From: Caballeronia glathei
GTDB taxonomy: Bacteria > Pseudomonadota > Gammaproteobacteria > Burkholderiales > Burkholderiaceae
Reading direction: 5' to 3'
DNA length: 64,000 bases
NCBI RefSeq assembly: GCF_000698595.1
Contig: NZ_JFHC01000025.1
Coordinates: 1-64,000 of the forward strand
Shown here: in pieces, positions 18,963-28,319 of the stretch
How positions within the stretch are numbered: position 1 is the first letter of the stretch
Layout of the letters: every line of letters begins with the position of its first letter
The notes under the pieces: generated by a model
What the model saw: the letters and a program-made list of their open reading frames with translations, nothing else
Told to the model about the DNA's origin: nothing
Databases searched by the model: none
Made by a program: the position numbers and the translations under genes

Positions 18963-20855
18963 ATGACTCGATACAAAGCTTCATGGCTTTCGGCCGGCGC
19001 TTTCGCGTTCGATCTTTTCGCGGTCGCCGGTACCTGGCTCGCCGCCTATCTGATCCGCTTCAACGGCGCCGTTCCGGTGGATTTCCGCTCCGGCGCGTTC
19101 ACGGCGCTCGCCTGGGTGCTTCCGGTCTACGGCATCATGTTCCGCGTCTTCGGGCTCTATCGCGGCATGTGGGTGTTCGCGAGCCTGCCCGACCTGATGC
19201 GCATTTCGAAGTCGGTGGGCGTCGGCGCGCTGATTGTGATGGTCGGCGCGGTGATGTCGCAGCCCACTCCCGTCATTCCCCGCTCCGTACTGATCGTGGC
19301 TCCGTTGCTGCTGTTTCTCGCGATGGGCGGCGCACGCGCGCTCTATCGCGCGACCAAGGAGTTCTATCTGTATGGCGGGCTCGTCGGGCAGGGGAAGCCT
19401 GTGATCCTGCTCGGCGCGGGCAACGCGGCCGCGAGCCTGGTGCGGGAGTTGGCGCGGTCGAGCGAATGGCGCCTCGTTGGCCTGCTCGACGACGATCCCG
19501 CCAAGCACGGCCGCGAAGTCCTCGGCCACAAGGTGCTTGGCTCGATCGGCGAGCTGGCGCGCTTTGCGGACGAGCTGAAGACGGACTACGCGATCATCGC
19601 GATTCCGTCGGCCTCGGTCGAGGCGCAGCGACGCGTCGCCACGCTGTGCGTGCGCGCGGGCGTGAAGGCGATGGTGCTGCCGGCGCTCACGCCGCTCACG
19701 CAGGGGCAGGGGTTCCTGTCGCGCGTGCGTCAGATCGATCTCGAAGACCTGCTCGGCCGCGAGCCGGTGAAGATCGACATGCCGCATGTCGAGAAGCTGC
19801 TGCACGGCCGCGTCGTGATGGTGACGGGCGCGGGCGGCTCGATCGGCTCGGAACTGTGCCGCCAGATCCTGCGCTTTTCGCCGGCACAGCTGATCGCCTA
19901 CGATCTCAGCGAATACGCGATGTACCGCCTCACCGAGGAGCTGCACGAGAAATTTCCGGAGCTGTCGGTGATTCCCGTGATCGGTGACTCGAAGGATTCG
20001 CTGCTGCTTGACCAGTCGATGTCGCGCTTTACGCCCCACATCGTGTTCCACGCGGCCGCGTACAAGCACGTGCCGCTGATGGAAGAGCAGAACGCGTGGC
20101 AGGCGGTGCGCAACAACGTGCTCGGCACGCTGCGCGTCGCGCGCGCCGCGATCCGTCACGACGTGCGCCACTTCGTGCTGATTTCCACGGACAAGGCCGT
20201 CAACCCGACGAACGTGATGGGTGCGAGCAAGCGGCTCGCGGAAATGGCGTGTCAGGCGCTGCAGCAGTCGGCGCCGCGCACGCAGTTCGAGACGGTGCGC
20301 TTTGGCAACGTGCTCGGCAGCGCGGGCAGCGTGATTCCGAAGTTCCAGCAGCAGATCGCCAAGGGCGGCCCGGTCACGGTCACGCATCCTGAAATCACGC
20401 GGTTCTTCATGACGATCCCCGAGGCCGCGCAGCTCGTGCTTCAGGCGTCGAGCATGGGGCACGGCGGCGAGATATTCATTCTCGACATGGGGCAGCCGGT
20501 GAAGATCGTCGATCTGGCGCGCGACCTGATTCGCCTTTACGGCTTCTCGGAGGAGCAGATCCGGATCGTGTTCACGGGGCTGCGTCCGGGCGAAAAGCTC
20601 TACGAAGAACTCCTCGCCGACGACGAAACCACCACGCGCACGCCGCATCCCAAGCTTCGGATCGCGCGGGCGCGCGAGGTGCCGGATCATTTCCTCGACG
20701 AACTGCTGCCGTGGCTGATGCAGCATCGTGTGCTGCCTGACGAGGAAGTGCGGCGCGACTTGCGCCGCTGGGTGCCCGAATATCAGACGGCGGTCCCGCC
20801 GGTGCTGCAGAGCATTCAAGTCATGCGCGACGTCTCGCGGCGCGAGGCGGGCTGA
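18963..20855 (+). CDS. WbpM-like nucleoside-diphosphate-sugar 4,6-dehydratase
   Basis: The 630-residue product matches the long membrane-anchored WbpM/CapD class. Residues 1-120 contain four hydrophobic segments. A first Rossmann-like region has LLGAGNAAASLVREL (about 144-158). The catalytic SDR domain starts VMVTGAGGSIGSELC (about 285) and carries STDKAVNPTNVMGASKR (about 403-419), with the Ser-Met-Lys triad in place of the usual Tyr. It converts UDP-GlcNAc to the 4-keto-6-deoxy intermediate for QuiNAc or FucNAc. It starts 11 bases after the wbpL-like stop. Upstream in-frame extension to 18819 overlaps that gene and was rejected. Confidence 0.92.
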   Translation: MTRYKASWLSAGAFAFDLFAVAGTWLAAYLIRFNGAVPVDFRSGAFTALAWVLPVYGIMFRVFGLYRGMWVFASLPDLMRISKSVGVGALIVMVGAVMSQPTPVIPRSVLIVAPLLLFLAMGGARALYRATKEFYLYGGLVGQGKPVILLGAGNAAASLVRELARSSEWRLVGLLDDDPAKHGREVLGHKVLGSIGELARFADELKTDYAIIAIPSASVEAQRRVATLCVRAGVKAMVLPALTPLTQGQGFLSRVRQIDLEDLLGREPVKIDMPHVEKLLHGRVVMVTGAGGSIGSELCRQILRFSPAQLIAYDLSEYAMYRLTEELHEKFPELSVIPVIGDSKDSLLLDQSMSRFTPHIVFHAAAYKHVPLMEEQNAWQAVRNNVLGTLRVARAAIRHDVRHFVLISTDKAVNPTNVMGASKRLAEMACQALQQSAPRTQFETVRFGNVLGSAGSVIPKFQQQIAKGGPVTVTHPEITRFFMTIPEAAQLVLQASSMGHGGEIFILDMGQPVKIVDLARDLIRLYGFSEEQIRIVFTGLRPGEKLYEELLADDETTTRTPHPKLRIARAREVPDHFLDELLPWLMQHRVLPDEEVRRDLRRWVPEYQTAVPPVLQSIQVMRDVSRREAG

Positions 20856-20945
20856 CGGCAAGCCGAAACGGGGGGCATCGGCCCATCGATGCGTGATCAC
20901 AACGCCGTCACTGACGCAAAATTTCCATCGCTATAAAATCGCGCG

Positions 20946-22025
20946 ATGGAAAAGATCGGAAACCGTCCGCCTGCGCCGCCCACTCTGCTCGAGCCGCTCG
21001 ACGAGCTAGCCGCTCTGACGCACCCCGGCTCGCTGCGCTCGCCCGCGGGCGAGATCGTGGCGTCCTACGATCTGGAAGTGACCGATGCCCCCGTCGCCGG
21101 CTTCCGTCCCCTTTCTTCCCGCGACGGCATCCTCAATGCCAACGTCGCCGCATTCGTCCCGAATTACGCTTCGCAAAAAAAAGTCCACGTGATCAACGGC
21201 GTGGGCGTGACGCTCGGCGATTCGATCATCGGGCTCACCGCGCTTTTCGCGATCAGAAAGCGCCATCCGCAGATCGAATTCACCGTCTACCGGCCGTCCC
21301 GCGCGCCGCGCTACGTGCAGCGGCTGTACGAACTCGCGGCACCGGCGCTCGGCCCGGTGGTCGATCTTCCGGTGGCGCTTGACCGCCTCCCGCCCGGCGA
21401 CCTGAAGATCGATGTCGGCAATCACCTCTTCTGGCCGAATTTTTCTACGCTGCCGATGATCGATTTTTTTCTCTGGGCGATGGGCATGTGCGCCGCGGAC
21501 GTGCCGCCCGAGGAAAAGCGCAATCACTGGCTGAAGACGCTGCCGCCGCGGCCGCATCTGCGCGACGGCGCCGGCTACGTGCTGTTCTGTCCGAGCGCGA
21601 GCACGCCGGTGCGCAGCATTCCGGCGGCGCTGCACGGGCCGATCGTCGAGCGGCTGTGGGATGAGTTCGGGCTGCCGGTTGCCGGGTTCGGCGCGGTCGA
21701 TCATCCGCGCTACACCGACGTTACCGCGCATTCGCCCGACACCGCCGATTTCCTGAACTGGGTGCGCCACGCGCGCTACGTGGTCACGTCCGACACGGCG
21801 GCGCTGCACATCGCCGCCGGCTTCGACGTGCCGACCACTGCGTTCTTCACCACGATCGCCCCGCAGTTGCGCGCACGCGACTACCTGTACTGCAACGCGG
21901 TGAGCGTGCCGTTGACGGGGCTGGCCGGCATTCAGGCGAGCAGTCAGGCGCGCGATCTGGAAGCAGTCGACGAGGCTTATCACAAGCTCGATCTGGACCG
22001 GGTTTTGTTTAGCGTTTCGCGCTAA
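20946..22025 (+). CDS. GT9-like glycosyltransferase (heptosyltransferase-related)
   Basis: This 359-residue protein resembles ADP-heptose:LPS heptosyltransferases mainly in its C-terminal half: YVLFCPSASTPVRSIP (about 211-226) and TSDTAALHIAAGFDVPTTAFF (about 281-301), the family's D-T-x-x-x-H-x-A box. The N-terminal domain has VTLGDSIIGLTALFAIRKRHP (about 88-108), with G-D replacing the usual catalytic G-D/E loop. The acceptor and sugar are unknown. A CTGACG/TATAAA pair (20911-20937) puts transcription close to the ATG, and no ribosome binding site is visible. It follows the O-antigen block by 90 bases in the same direction. Confidence 0.65.
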   Translation: MEKIGNRPPAPPTLLEPLDELAALTHPGSLRSPAGEIVASYDLEVTDAPVAGFRPLSSRDGILNANVAAFVPNYASQKKVHVINGVGVTLGDSIIGLTALFAIRKRHPQIEFTVYRPSRAPRYVQRLYELAAPALGPVVDLPVALDRLPPGDLKIDVGNHLFWPNFSTLPMIDFFLWAMGMCAADVPPEEKRNHWLKTLPPRPHLRDGAGYVLFCPSASTPVRSIPAALHGPIVERLWDEFGLPVAGFGAVDHPRYTDVTAHSPDTADFLNWVRHARYVVTSDTAALHIAAGFDVPTTAFFTTIAPQLRARDYLYCNAVSVPLTGLAGIQASSQARDLEAVDEAYHKLDLDRVLFSVSR

Positions 22026-22163
22026 AACTTCGCGAATCTTCCCGAAATGTGAAGCATGTGGCAATGCAGCAAAATGCATGCCTTACACGGGCGCGAAAAC
22101 CCTTTAGTGTCTCTCGAAAAGTGACGGCCTGTCATATTCGGACAAACCATAGTAATGGTATGC

Positions 22164-22234
22164 TTCCTGCACCATATCTTCATACACGAGAGAGACCTTG
22201 CATTTTGCGCCGCTTTGGGTAGTTCCTGCACCAT
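22164..22234 (+). repeat. 12-bp direct repeat pair
   Basis: TTCCTGCACCAT occurs at 22164-22175 and again at 22223-22234, 59 bases apart (between five and six helical turns), upstream of the transposase-derived gene. It could be a duplicated regulator site; no binding protein can be named. Confidence 0.45.
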
Positions 22235-22280
22235 GCGGGGGGTCGAACGCGGTTCTGATGCACCAGATTTGTTGTTTTGA

Positions 22281-22292
22281 GCAAACGTTTGC
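22281..22292. promoter_or_regulatory. LacI/PurR-type operator-like palindrome
   Basis: GCAAACGTTTGC is a perfect dyad centred on CG. Its core matches the AAACGTTT centre shared by many LacI-family operators, and the context GAGCAAACGTTTGCGA is close to the PurR consensus. It lies 109 bases before the start at 22401. No LacI-family gene is in the window. Confidence 0.45.
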
Positions 22293-22400
22293 GAATACCA
22301 CAGGTCCCTTGAACGGACGCCATGAGGGCGGCGACAGCAGCCTTCGGGGCGGCGTCCGGTCGATAGCCGCAGCGCAATTCTGACTGCATGGAGCAACGCA

Positions 22401-23372
22401 ATGTTTTTCGACGAACTCAGCAATGATGAGTGGGCGCGGGTTGCCGCGCTCGTGGGCGAAAGTGAGGTGCGGGAGCATCGTCGTGGGCGCCCGCGCGCTC
22501 ATCCGCGCACGGTAGTCAATGCCGTGCTGTGGATTCTTACCACGGGCGAAACGTGGTCGAAACTGCCCAGTCATTACCCGACCGTCCCCACTTGCCGACG
22601 CCGTTTTTCGGACTGGCAGGCGAACGGCACCCTGATCGAGATGGTCAAGGTGCTGTCCGAAGGTGGCCGCTCGTTCGCCTACGTGCCGAGCCCGCCAGTT
22701 CCGGAACCCGCGCCGCGTCCCGCCACCGCCGCGTATGAATGCGATCGTCTGCGCGGCGTGTTCTGGCAAAACCCGGAATCCTGGCACGCGCAAGGCGCGC
22801 AGCCGTTCGACGGGCTGGCGAACGCGCCGCGCCGCCTTGCCGAAGCGCGCGACGTCGCGCAGGCCAATGCGCCCGGACCGAGCCACATGAGCCGCGCGTT
22901 CGCGGGTGCGCCGATGCGCGCGGCATCGTATCGCGAGGCGCCGCTCGTTGCCGCTCGCGAGGACGACACGCCGATGCCGTTCGATCCGTGCTGCGCGCCC
23001 GTCCACGACGGCCGCGGCTACAGCATCTACGCGATCGCGCGTCCGGTGGCGGACGGCATGTTTCGCGGCTGGGCGGAGATCATCAGGGAAGGGCGGCGTG
23101 TCGAGCGTTCCGGTCTGATCGGACCGCGCCATGCCAACCCCGACGAAGCGCAGGCGTATGCGCTCGAATGGTCGCGCCGCTGGATCGCGGCACAGGCGAC
23201 GCGCCTGCCGATGCCCGCGCCGCAGGAACCGGCAGTTGCAACGGCGGCGCCCGCCGGCACCGGCCGGATCGCGCACGAGCCGTACGATGAGCGGCGCTTC
23301 GTGAAAGAGGACGCGTCGGAGCGTGCGTACAACGAACGCACGGAATCGCGCTACGCCGACATTCAGGGCTGA
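22401..23372 (+). CDS. domesticated transposase N-terminal domain fused to unknown C-terminal region
   Basis: Residues 1-80 match the N-terminal helical domain of IS5/IS4-type transposases (DUF4096 class): EWARVAALVGE, then RGRPRAHPRTVVNAVLWILT and WSKLPSHYPTVPTCRRRFSDW. The DDE catalytic domain does not follow. Instead residues 100-323 are Ala/Pro/Arg-rich with an ordered-looking centre (GRGYSIYAIARPVADGMFRG, WAEIIREGRRVE). It has a good ribosome binding site (GGAG at 22389), full codon bias of the cluster and its own terminator, so it behaves as a host gene rather than an IS remnant. A DNA-binding role is inferred from the domain. Confidence 0.7.
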   Translation: MFFDELSNDEWARVAALVGESEVREHRRGRPRAHPRTVVNAVLWILTTGETWSKLPSHYPTVPTCRRRFSDWQANGTLIEMVKVLSEGGRSFAYVPSPPVPEPAPRPATAAYECDRLRGVFWQNPESWHAQGAQPFDGLANAPRRLAEARDVAQANAPGPSHMSRAFAGAPMRAASYREAPLVAAREDDTPMPFDPCCAPVHDGRGYSIYAIARPVADGMFRGWAEIIREGRRVERSGLIGPRHANPDEAQAYALEWSRRWIAAQATRLPMPAPQEPAVATAAPAGTGRIAHEPYDERRFVKEDASERAYNERTESRYADIQG

Positions 23373-23414
23373 TCCGCGTTCACGACGCCTGGCAGCCGTT
23401 TCAAGCAATACCCG

Positions 23415-23454
23415 ATGTCCATGCGGTGCAGGGCGCACCGCATGGACATTTTTT
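23415..23454 (+). terminator. strong intrinsic terminator
   Basis: A perfect 15-bp stem (23415-23429 with 23435-23449) around the loop AGGGC is followed by a T-run (23450-23454) on the plus strand. It ends the gene at 22401-23372, and lies immediately beyond the convergent bceA stop at 23454-23456. On the minus strand it has no T-run, so for bceA it would act only as a 3' hairpin. Confidence 0.85.
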
Positions 23455-24959
23455 CATTGGCGGCCGTACTTGTCGTCGAAACGCACGATGTCGTCTTCGC
23501 CGAGATACGTGCCCGACTGGACCTCGATGATCTCGAGCGGCATCTTGCCCGGGTTTTCGAGCCGGTGCTGCACGCCGATCGGAATGTAGGTCGATTCGTT
23601 TTCGGCGAGGATGAACGTCTCGGTGCCGCGCGTGACGAGCGCCGTGCCGCGCACGACGACCCAGTGCTCGGCACGGTGGTGATGCATCTGCAGCGAGAGC
23701 CGCGCGCCCGGCTTCACCACGATGCGCTTCACCTGGAAGCGCTCGCCGTGATCGACGGAATCGTAGTGCCCCCACGGCCGGTGCACCTTGCGATGGTCGG
23801 CGGCTTCCGTTCCCTGTTCGGACTTGATGCGCCCGACGATCGCCTTCACGTCCTGCACGCACGACTTGTCCGCGACGAGAATCGCGTCCGCCGTCTCGAC
23901 GACGACGAGATTCTGCGTTCCCACGCATGCGATCAGGCGGCCTTCGGAATGCGCGTAAGTCGACGTGGCGCCCTGGAACATCACGCGCCCGCGCGCCACG
24001 TTTTCCGAGCCGTCCTTCGGCAGGATCTTCCAGATCGCATCCCACGAGCCGACGTCGGACCAGCCCGCGTCGAGCGGCACGACCGCGCCCGGGCAGATGC
24101 TCGAATCGTTCGCGAGCTGCTCCATGACGGCATAGTCGATGGAGTCTGAAGGCGAGGACGCGAAAGCATCGTGATCGAGGCGGAAGAACTCGCCGTCGTC
24201 GATGCCCGCATCGCATGCCGCGCGGCATGCGTCGTAGATCGCGGGCTGGAAGTGCTCGATCGCGGCAAGCCACGTCGATGCGCGCACGATGAAGATGCCC
24301 GCGTTCCACAGGTACTCGCCCGAGGCGACGTACTGGCGCGCGAGTTCGAGATGCGGCTTCTCCACGAAGCGATCGAGCCGGCGCGCGCCGCGGCCGGCCA
24401 GTTCCGCACCGACCTTGATATAGCCGTAGCCCGTTTCCGCGTGTCCGGGGACGATGCACATCGAGACGATCGCACCGTCTTCCGCGCATTGCGCGCCGGA
24501 CGCGATCGCCTTGTGGAACGCTTCGATGTCCGCGACCACGTGATCGGCCGGCATCACGACGAGGATTGCGTCGTCGCCCGATGCAAACGCGCGCATGGCC
24601 GCGACCGTCAGCGCGGGCGCGGTGTTGCGCGGCACGGGCTCCAGCACGAGTTGCGCGCGGCGGCCGCGGGTGCGCAACTGGTCGGCGGTCGTGAAGCGGT
24701 GTTCTTCGCCGCAGACGATGATCGCGTCTTCGGTGCGTGCGGTGCCGTAGGCGAGCCCGTCGAGCCGCTGCGCTGTCGACTGCAGCAGCGACTGTTCCCC
24801 GATCAGGCCGATGAGCTGCTTCGGATAGTGCTCGCGCGACATCGGCCATAGGCGCGTGCCGGAGCCTCCCGCGAGGATGACCGGCTGGATCCTCAAGCGC
24901 ACGTCGGTGCTGGTGGACGAACGGGGAGCGCTCGAAAGCGCCGTGTCGAGAGCGGTCAT
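23454..24959 (-). CDS. bceA: bifunctional mannose-6-phosphate isomerase / mannose-1-phosphate guanylyltransferase
   Basis: The 501-residue type II PMI-GMP makes GDP-mannose from fructose-6-P via mannose-6-P and mannose-1-P, for mannose and rhamnose residues of the polysaccharide. The pyrophosphorylase signature GGSGTRLWPMSREHYPKQ is at residues 31-48, and DRFVEKPHLE carries the sugar-phosphate-binding Glu-Lys-Pro near 200. The cupin isomerase domain has SLQMHHHRAEHWVVVRG at 422-438, with the metal-binding His/Glu set. ATG 24959 has AAGGAAGG upstream. It diverges from bceB across a 486-base AT-rich region. A second, similar copy lies at 61103-62644. Confidence 0.95.
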   Translation of the reverse strand: MTALDTALSSAPRSSTSTDVRLRIQPVILAGGSGTRLWPMSREHYPKQLIGLIGEQSLLQSTAQRLDGLAYGTARTEDAIIVCGEEHRFTTADQLRTRGRRAQLVLEPVPRNTAPALTVAAMRAFASGDDAILVVMPADHVVADIEAFHKAIASGAQCAEDGAIVSMCIVPGHAETGYGYIKVGAELAGRGARRLDRFVEKPHLELARQYVASGEYLWNAGIFIVRASTWLAAIEHFQPAIYDACRAACDAGIDDGEFFRLDHDAFASSPSDSIDYAVMEQLANDSSICPGAVVPLDAGWSDVGSWDAIWKILPKDGSENVARGRVMFQGATSTYAHSEGRLIACVGTQNLVVVETADAILVADKSCVQDVKAIVGRIKSEQGTEAADHRKVHRPWGHYDSVDHGERFQVKRIVVKPGARLSLQMHHHRAEHWVVVRGTALVTRGTETFILAENESTYIPIGVQHRLENPGKMPLEIIEVQSGTYLGEDDIVRFDDKYGRQ

Positions 24960-25445
24960 GATGTGCCTTCCTTTCGCTTGATCGGGTATAACGATTTTTG
25001 CACGTAGTAAATCGTCGATAAATCAAAAAACCCGAAAATAAATGTAAAAGGAGATGCGCCGGAAAACACCATCAGTTAATCAATCTGTCATATCCGGCTG
25101 GAATTTTTTTCTTTACATCTCTTGCGGCAGGCGGCAGAAAATAAATCGCCCGGCGTGCTCTCGCCGTTCCTGTGGAGTCGCTTGTCCGGCAAGGCTCTCA
25201 GCCCTTGCGACAAGGCCCGGAGCCGCCGCGTGCGGTGCCTCCGGAAATAAAAAAATACGGCATCCACGCGGACCGGATAAAAAAATAATTTAATCAAAAT
25301 TGACGATTAAATCCCGCATTAATTTTGCTGTTGCGGATGGTTTTTTATTCCCGCTTCATACGGGTATGTACCGAGAAGGCGCAATCCCTTTCGTTTCGTC
25401 CGCGATAAAGCGGGATCCGTGTCTTTCCACCTGGGGTGTTTAGCG
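24960..25445. promoter_or_regulatory. divergent bceA/bceB control region
   Basis: This 486-base AT-rich region separates the two divergent operons and must hold both promoters. It includes an inverted repeat TTTAATC/GATTAAA (25289-25295 and 25305-25311), and the motifs ATGCGCCGGAAAA (25054-25066) and TTTACATCT (25112-25120). Both motifs recur, in the same order, in the divergent control region at 43332-43827. The AT-rich runs would suit H-NS-type silencing. No gene is seen. Confidence 0.6.
25289..25311. promoter_or_regulatory. inverted repeat upstream of bceB
   Basis: TTTAATC and GATTAAA are separated by nine bases, giving a 23-base dyad about 135 bases before the bceB start. The spacing between half-site centres (16 bases) is about one and a half helical turns. 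A candidate regulator site; AT-richness makes chance occurrence possible. Confidence 0.3.
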
Positions 25446-26843
25446 ATGTTGAGCGTGCTATCGAGAATCATCGACATAGGCATGGCCGCACTGGGCGCGC
25501 TGCTCGCGGCCGGGCTGCATGCGGGCGGCCCGGTCTGGCTCGACGACAAGGAGAGCACGCTGCTCGCGTTCAATTGCGTGCTCATGATCATGACGTTCCC
25601 GTCGTTCGGGATCTATCAGTCGTGGCGCGGCAAGCCCGTCTACGACCTGCTTTGGCGCGTGACCATTGCGTGGCTGCTGGTGGAAGGCGCGGGCGTGCTT
25701 CTCACGTTCAGCGTGCACCGCGCGGACACGCTCTCGCGCCTGTGGCTCGGCTACTGGGCCGTGTGCACGATCGGCCTGCTCCTCATCACGAAGACGCTGA
25801 TCTACTCGGCGCTCAAGTTCCTGCGCCGCGAGGGTTTCAATCACAAGGCCGTGGCGATCGTCGGCGCGGCGCCTTACGGGCGGTTCCTGATCGAGCAGAT
25901 GCGCAGCCGCCCGGAGGCCGGCTTTCGCCCCGTGTACGTCTTCGACGAGACGGGCACGGCAACCGGTGACGAAGCGGGCGCCTCTGGCGACACGCTCGCG
26001 GGCGTGCCCGTGATGCGCGATCTGGGCGAGCTCACGCCGCTCGTGCGCGCGCGCGAGATCCGCGAACTGTGGCTCGCGCTGCCGATCTCGCAGGAACGCA
26101 CGATCCACCGGATCGTCACGCAGTTCCGCGATGACTTCGTGAACATCCGCTTCATCCCGGACGTGCGCAGCATCTCGTTCTTCAACCAGGCCGTGGTCGA
26201 CCTGCTCGGCGTGCCCGCGATCAACCTCGCCGCGTCGCCGATCACCGACATCAAGGTGCTGCCGAAGCTCGTCTTCGACCGCGTGTTCGCCGCGTGCGTG
26301 CTGCTCGGCACCTCGCCGCTCCTGATCGTGATCGCCGTGCTCGTGAAGCTGTCGTCGCCGGGGCCGGTGTTCTTCAAGCAGAAGCGCAAGGGCATCGACG
26401 GCCGCGAGTTCGAGATCTACAAGTTCCGCTCGATGAAGGTTCACGCCGAGACGCCGGGGCGGGTCACGCAGGCACGCAAGGGCGACAAGCGCGTGACGAG
26501 AGTGGGCGCGTTCCTTCGCCGCACGAGCCTCGACGAACTGCCGCAGTTCATCAACGTGCTGAAGGGCGAGATGTCGGTGGTCGGTCCGCGCCCGCACGCG
26601 CTCGAACACGACGACATCTACAAGGACCTCGTGAAGGGCTACATGTACCGCTATCGCATCAAGCCGGGCATCACGGGCTGGGCGCAGGTGAACGGCTATC
26701 GCGGCGAGACCGACCGTATCGAGAAGATGATGGGGCGCGTGAAGCTCGACCTCTATTACATGCAGCACTGGACCTTCGGGCTCGACATGAAGATCGTCGC
26801 GCTCACGCTCTGGAAGGGCTTTGCCGGTGCGAACGCTTATTAA
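25446..26843 (+). CDS. bceB: undecaprenyl-phosphate glucose phosphotransferase (priming transferase)
   Basis: A 465-residue polyisoprenyl-phosphate hexose-1-phosphate transferase (WbaP/WcaJ type) that starts the repeat by moving glucose-1-P from UDP-glucose to undecaprenyl-P. Four N-terminal membrane helices (residues 1-115) precede a CoA-binding-like Rossmann region ([16 protein letters not shown], about 138-153). The catalytic C-terminal domain runs from [11 protein letters not shown] (about 277) through [20 protein letters not shown] (about 311-330), [24 protein letters not shown] (about 361-384) and [16 protein letters not shown] (about 409-424). ATG 25446 follows GGGGTG; a GTG at 25419 is an alternative. 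First gene of a long plus-strand operon. Confidence 0.96.
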   Translation: MLSVLSRIIDIGMAALGALLAAGLHAGGPVWLDDKESTLLAFNCVLMIMTFPSFGIYQSWRGKPVYDLLWRVTIAWLLVEGAGVLLTFSVHRADTLSRLWLGYWAVCTIGLLLITKTLIYSALKFLRREGFNHKAVAIVGAAPYGRFLIEQMRSRPEAGFRPVYVFDETGTATGDEAGASGDTLAGVPVMRDLGELTPLVRAREIRELWLALPISQERTIHRIVTQFRDDFVNIRFIPDVRSISFFNQAVVDLLGVPAINLAASPITDIKVLPKLVFDRVFAACVLLGTSPLLIVIAVLVKLSSPGPVFFKQKRKGIDGREFEIYKFRSMKVHAETPGRVTQARKGDKRVTRVGAFLRRTSLDELPQFINVLKGEMSVVGPRPHALEHDDIYKDLVKGYMYRYRIKPGITGWAQVNGYRGETDRIEKMMGRVKLDLYYMQHWTFGLDMKIVALTLWKGFAGANAY

Positions 26844-26867
26844 CCTCATGGATCAGGGAACGCAGCA

Positions 26868-28253
26868 ATGAAACTCACGATCATCGGTAGCGGCTATGTG
26901 GGACTAGTGACGGGCGCGTGTCTTGCCGACATCGGCAACGACGTGTTCTGCCTCGACCTCGACGAACGCAAGATCGCGATCCTGAACGGTGGCGGCGTGC
27001 CGATCCACGAGCCGGGTCTGCAGGAAGTGATCGCGCGCAACCGCAAGGCGGGGCGCCTGAAGTTTTCCACCGACGTCAAGGCGGCGGTCGAGCACGGCGA
27101 CGTGCTGTTCATCGCGGTTGGCACGCCCTCCGACGAAGACGGCTCCGCCGATTTGCAGTACGTGCTCGCCGCGGCTCGCGACATCGGCCGCTACATGAAC
27201 GGCTTCAAGGTGATCGTCGACAAGTCGACAGTGCCGGTCGGCACCGCCGGCCGCGTGAAGGGCGTAATCGACCGCGAACTCGCGGGGCGCGGCGAGCGGC
27301 ACATGTTCTCGGTCGTGTCGAACCCCGAGTTCCTGAAGGAAGGCGCGGCCGTGGAGGACTTCACGCGGCCGGACCGCATCGTGATCGGCTGCGACGAGGA
27401 CGTGCCGGGCGAGCGCGCCCGCGAGCAGATGAAGCGGCTCTATGCGCCGTTCAACCGCAACCACGAGCGCACGCTCTACATGGACGTTCGCTCGGCGGAA
27501 TTCACCAAGTACGCCGCCAACGCGATGCTCGCTACGCGCATTTCGTTCATGAACGAACTCGCGAATTTCGCGGATCGCGTGGGCGCCGACATCGAAGCCG
27601 TGCGCCGCGGCATCGGCTCGGACCCGCGCATCGGCTATGACTTCCTGTATGCGGGCTGCGGCTATGGCGGCTCGTGCTTTCCGAAGGACGTGCGCTCGCT
27701 GATCCAGACCGCGTCCGAGCACGATCAGGAACTGCAGATCCTGAAGGCGGTGTCGTCGGTGAACGAGGCGCAGAAGGAGACGCTCACGCAGAAGATCGTC
27801 GAGCGCCTGGGCGACGACCTGAGCGGCCGCCGCTTCGCGCTGTGGGGCCTCGCGTTCAAGCCGAACACCGACGACATGCGCGATGCGCCGAGCCGCGTGC
27901 TGATCGCGGCGCTCCTCGCGCGCGGCGCGCAGGTCTGCGCGTACGACCCCGTCGCGACCGACGAGGCGCGCCGCGTGCTCGCGCTCGACCTGCACGACGC
28001 ACCGGGCCAGCTCGCGCGCATCACCTATGCGGCGAACCCCGAAGAGGCGCTCGATGCAGCCGACGCGCTGGTGATCGTCACCGAATGGAAGGCTTTCAAG
28101 AGCCCGGACTTCGACGGCATGAAAGAGCGCCTGAAGGCGCCGCTCATTTTCGACGGCCGCAACCTCTACGAGCCGGACACGATGCGCGAGATCGGCATCG
28201 AATATCACGCGATCGGCCGCGGCATCAGGCAGCCGGCGCTCGCGCTCGCCTGA
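26868..28253 (+). CDS. bceC: UDP-glucose 6-dehydrogenase
   Basis: This 461-residue enzyme oxidises UDP-glucose twice with NAD+ to UDP-glucuronate, the acidic sugar donor of cepacian-like polymers. The N-terminal Rossmann motif [15 protein letters not shown] is at residues 6-20. The catalytic Cys lies in [10 protein letters not shown] near 269, and [16 protein letters not shown] near 326-341 marks the C-terminal UDP-binding domain. The length is normal for the family. It begins 24 bases after bceB with AGGGAA upstream of the ATG, consistent with one operon. BY-kinase phosphorylation of Ugd enzymes is known elsewhere; BceF could act on this one, but that is inference. Confidence 0.97.
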   Translation: MKLTIIGSGYVGLVTGACLADIGNDVFCLDLDERKIAILNGGGVPIHEPGLQEVIARNRKAGRLKFSTDVKAAVEHGDVLFIAVGTPSDEDGSADLQYVLAAARDIGRYMNGFKVIVDKSTVPVGTAGRVKGVIDRELAGRGERHMFSVVSNPEFLKEGAAVEDFTRPDRIVIGCDEDVPGERAREQMKRLYAPFNRNHERTLYMDVRSAEFTKYAANAMLATRISFMNELANFADRVGADIEAVRRGIGSDPRIGYDFLYAGCGYGGSCFPKDVRSLIQTASEHDQELQILKAVSSVNEAQKETLTQKIVERLGDDLSGRRFALWGLAFKPNTDDMRDAPSRVLIAALLARGAQVCAYDPVATDEARRVLALDLHDAPGQLARITYAANPEEALDAADALVIVTEWKAFKSPDFDGMKERLKAPLIFDGRNLYEPDTMREIGIEYHAIGRGIRQPALALA

Positions 28254-28319
28254 GCGCGCGTCTTTTCCAGTCATCAACGGTAACGAGGTGCTGCATGCGA
28301 ATCACGGTCGAAGGACCCG

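Larger units (their letters stand above)
22026..22400. promoter_or_regulatory. intergenic control region with repeats and a LacI-type palindrome
   Basis: This 375-base gap precedes the gene at 22401. It contains two direct copies of TTCCTGCACCAT (22164-22175 and 22223-22234) and the perfect 12-base palindrome GCAAACGTTTGC (22281-22292). No small gene is convincing here. Confidence 0.5.

Noticed and set aside
18981..20900. 639-codon minus-strand frame opposite the wbpM-like gene
   Set aside because: Antisense shadow; the plus strand encodes a recognisable 4,6-dehydratase.
25226..25260. CCGGAG/CTCCGG hairpin followed by an A-rich run, considered as a terminator
   Set aside because: The run is A-rich on the plus strand, and on the minus strand the T-run precedes the stem, so neither strand has the order needed for an intrinsic terminator.
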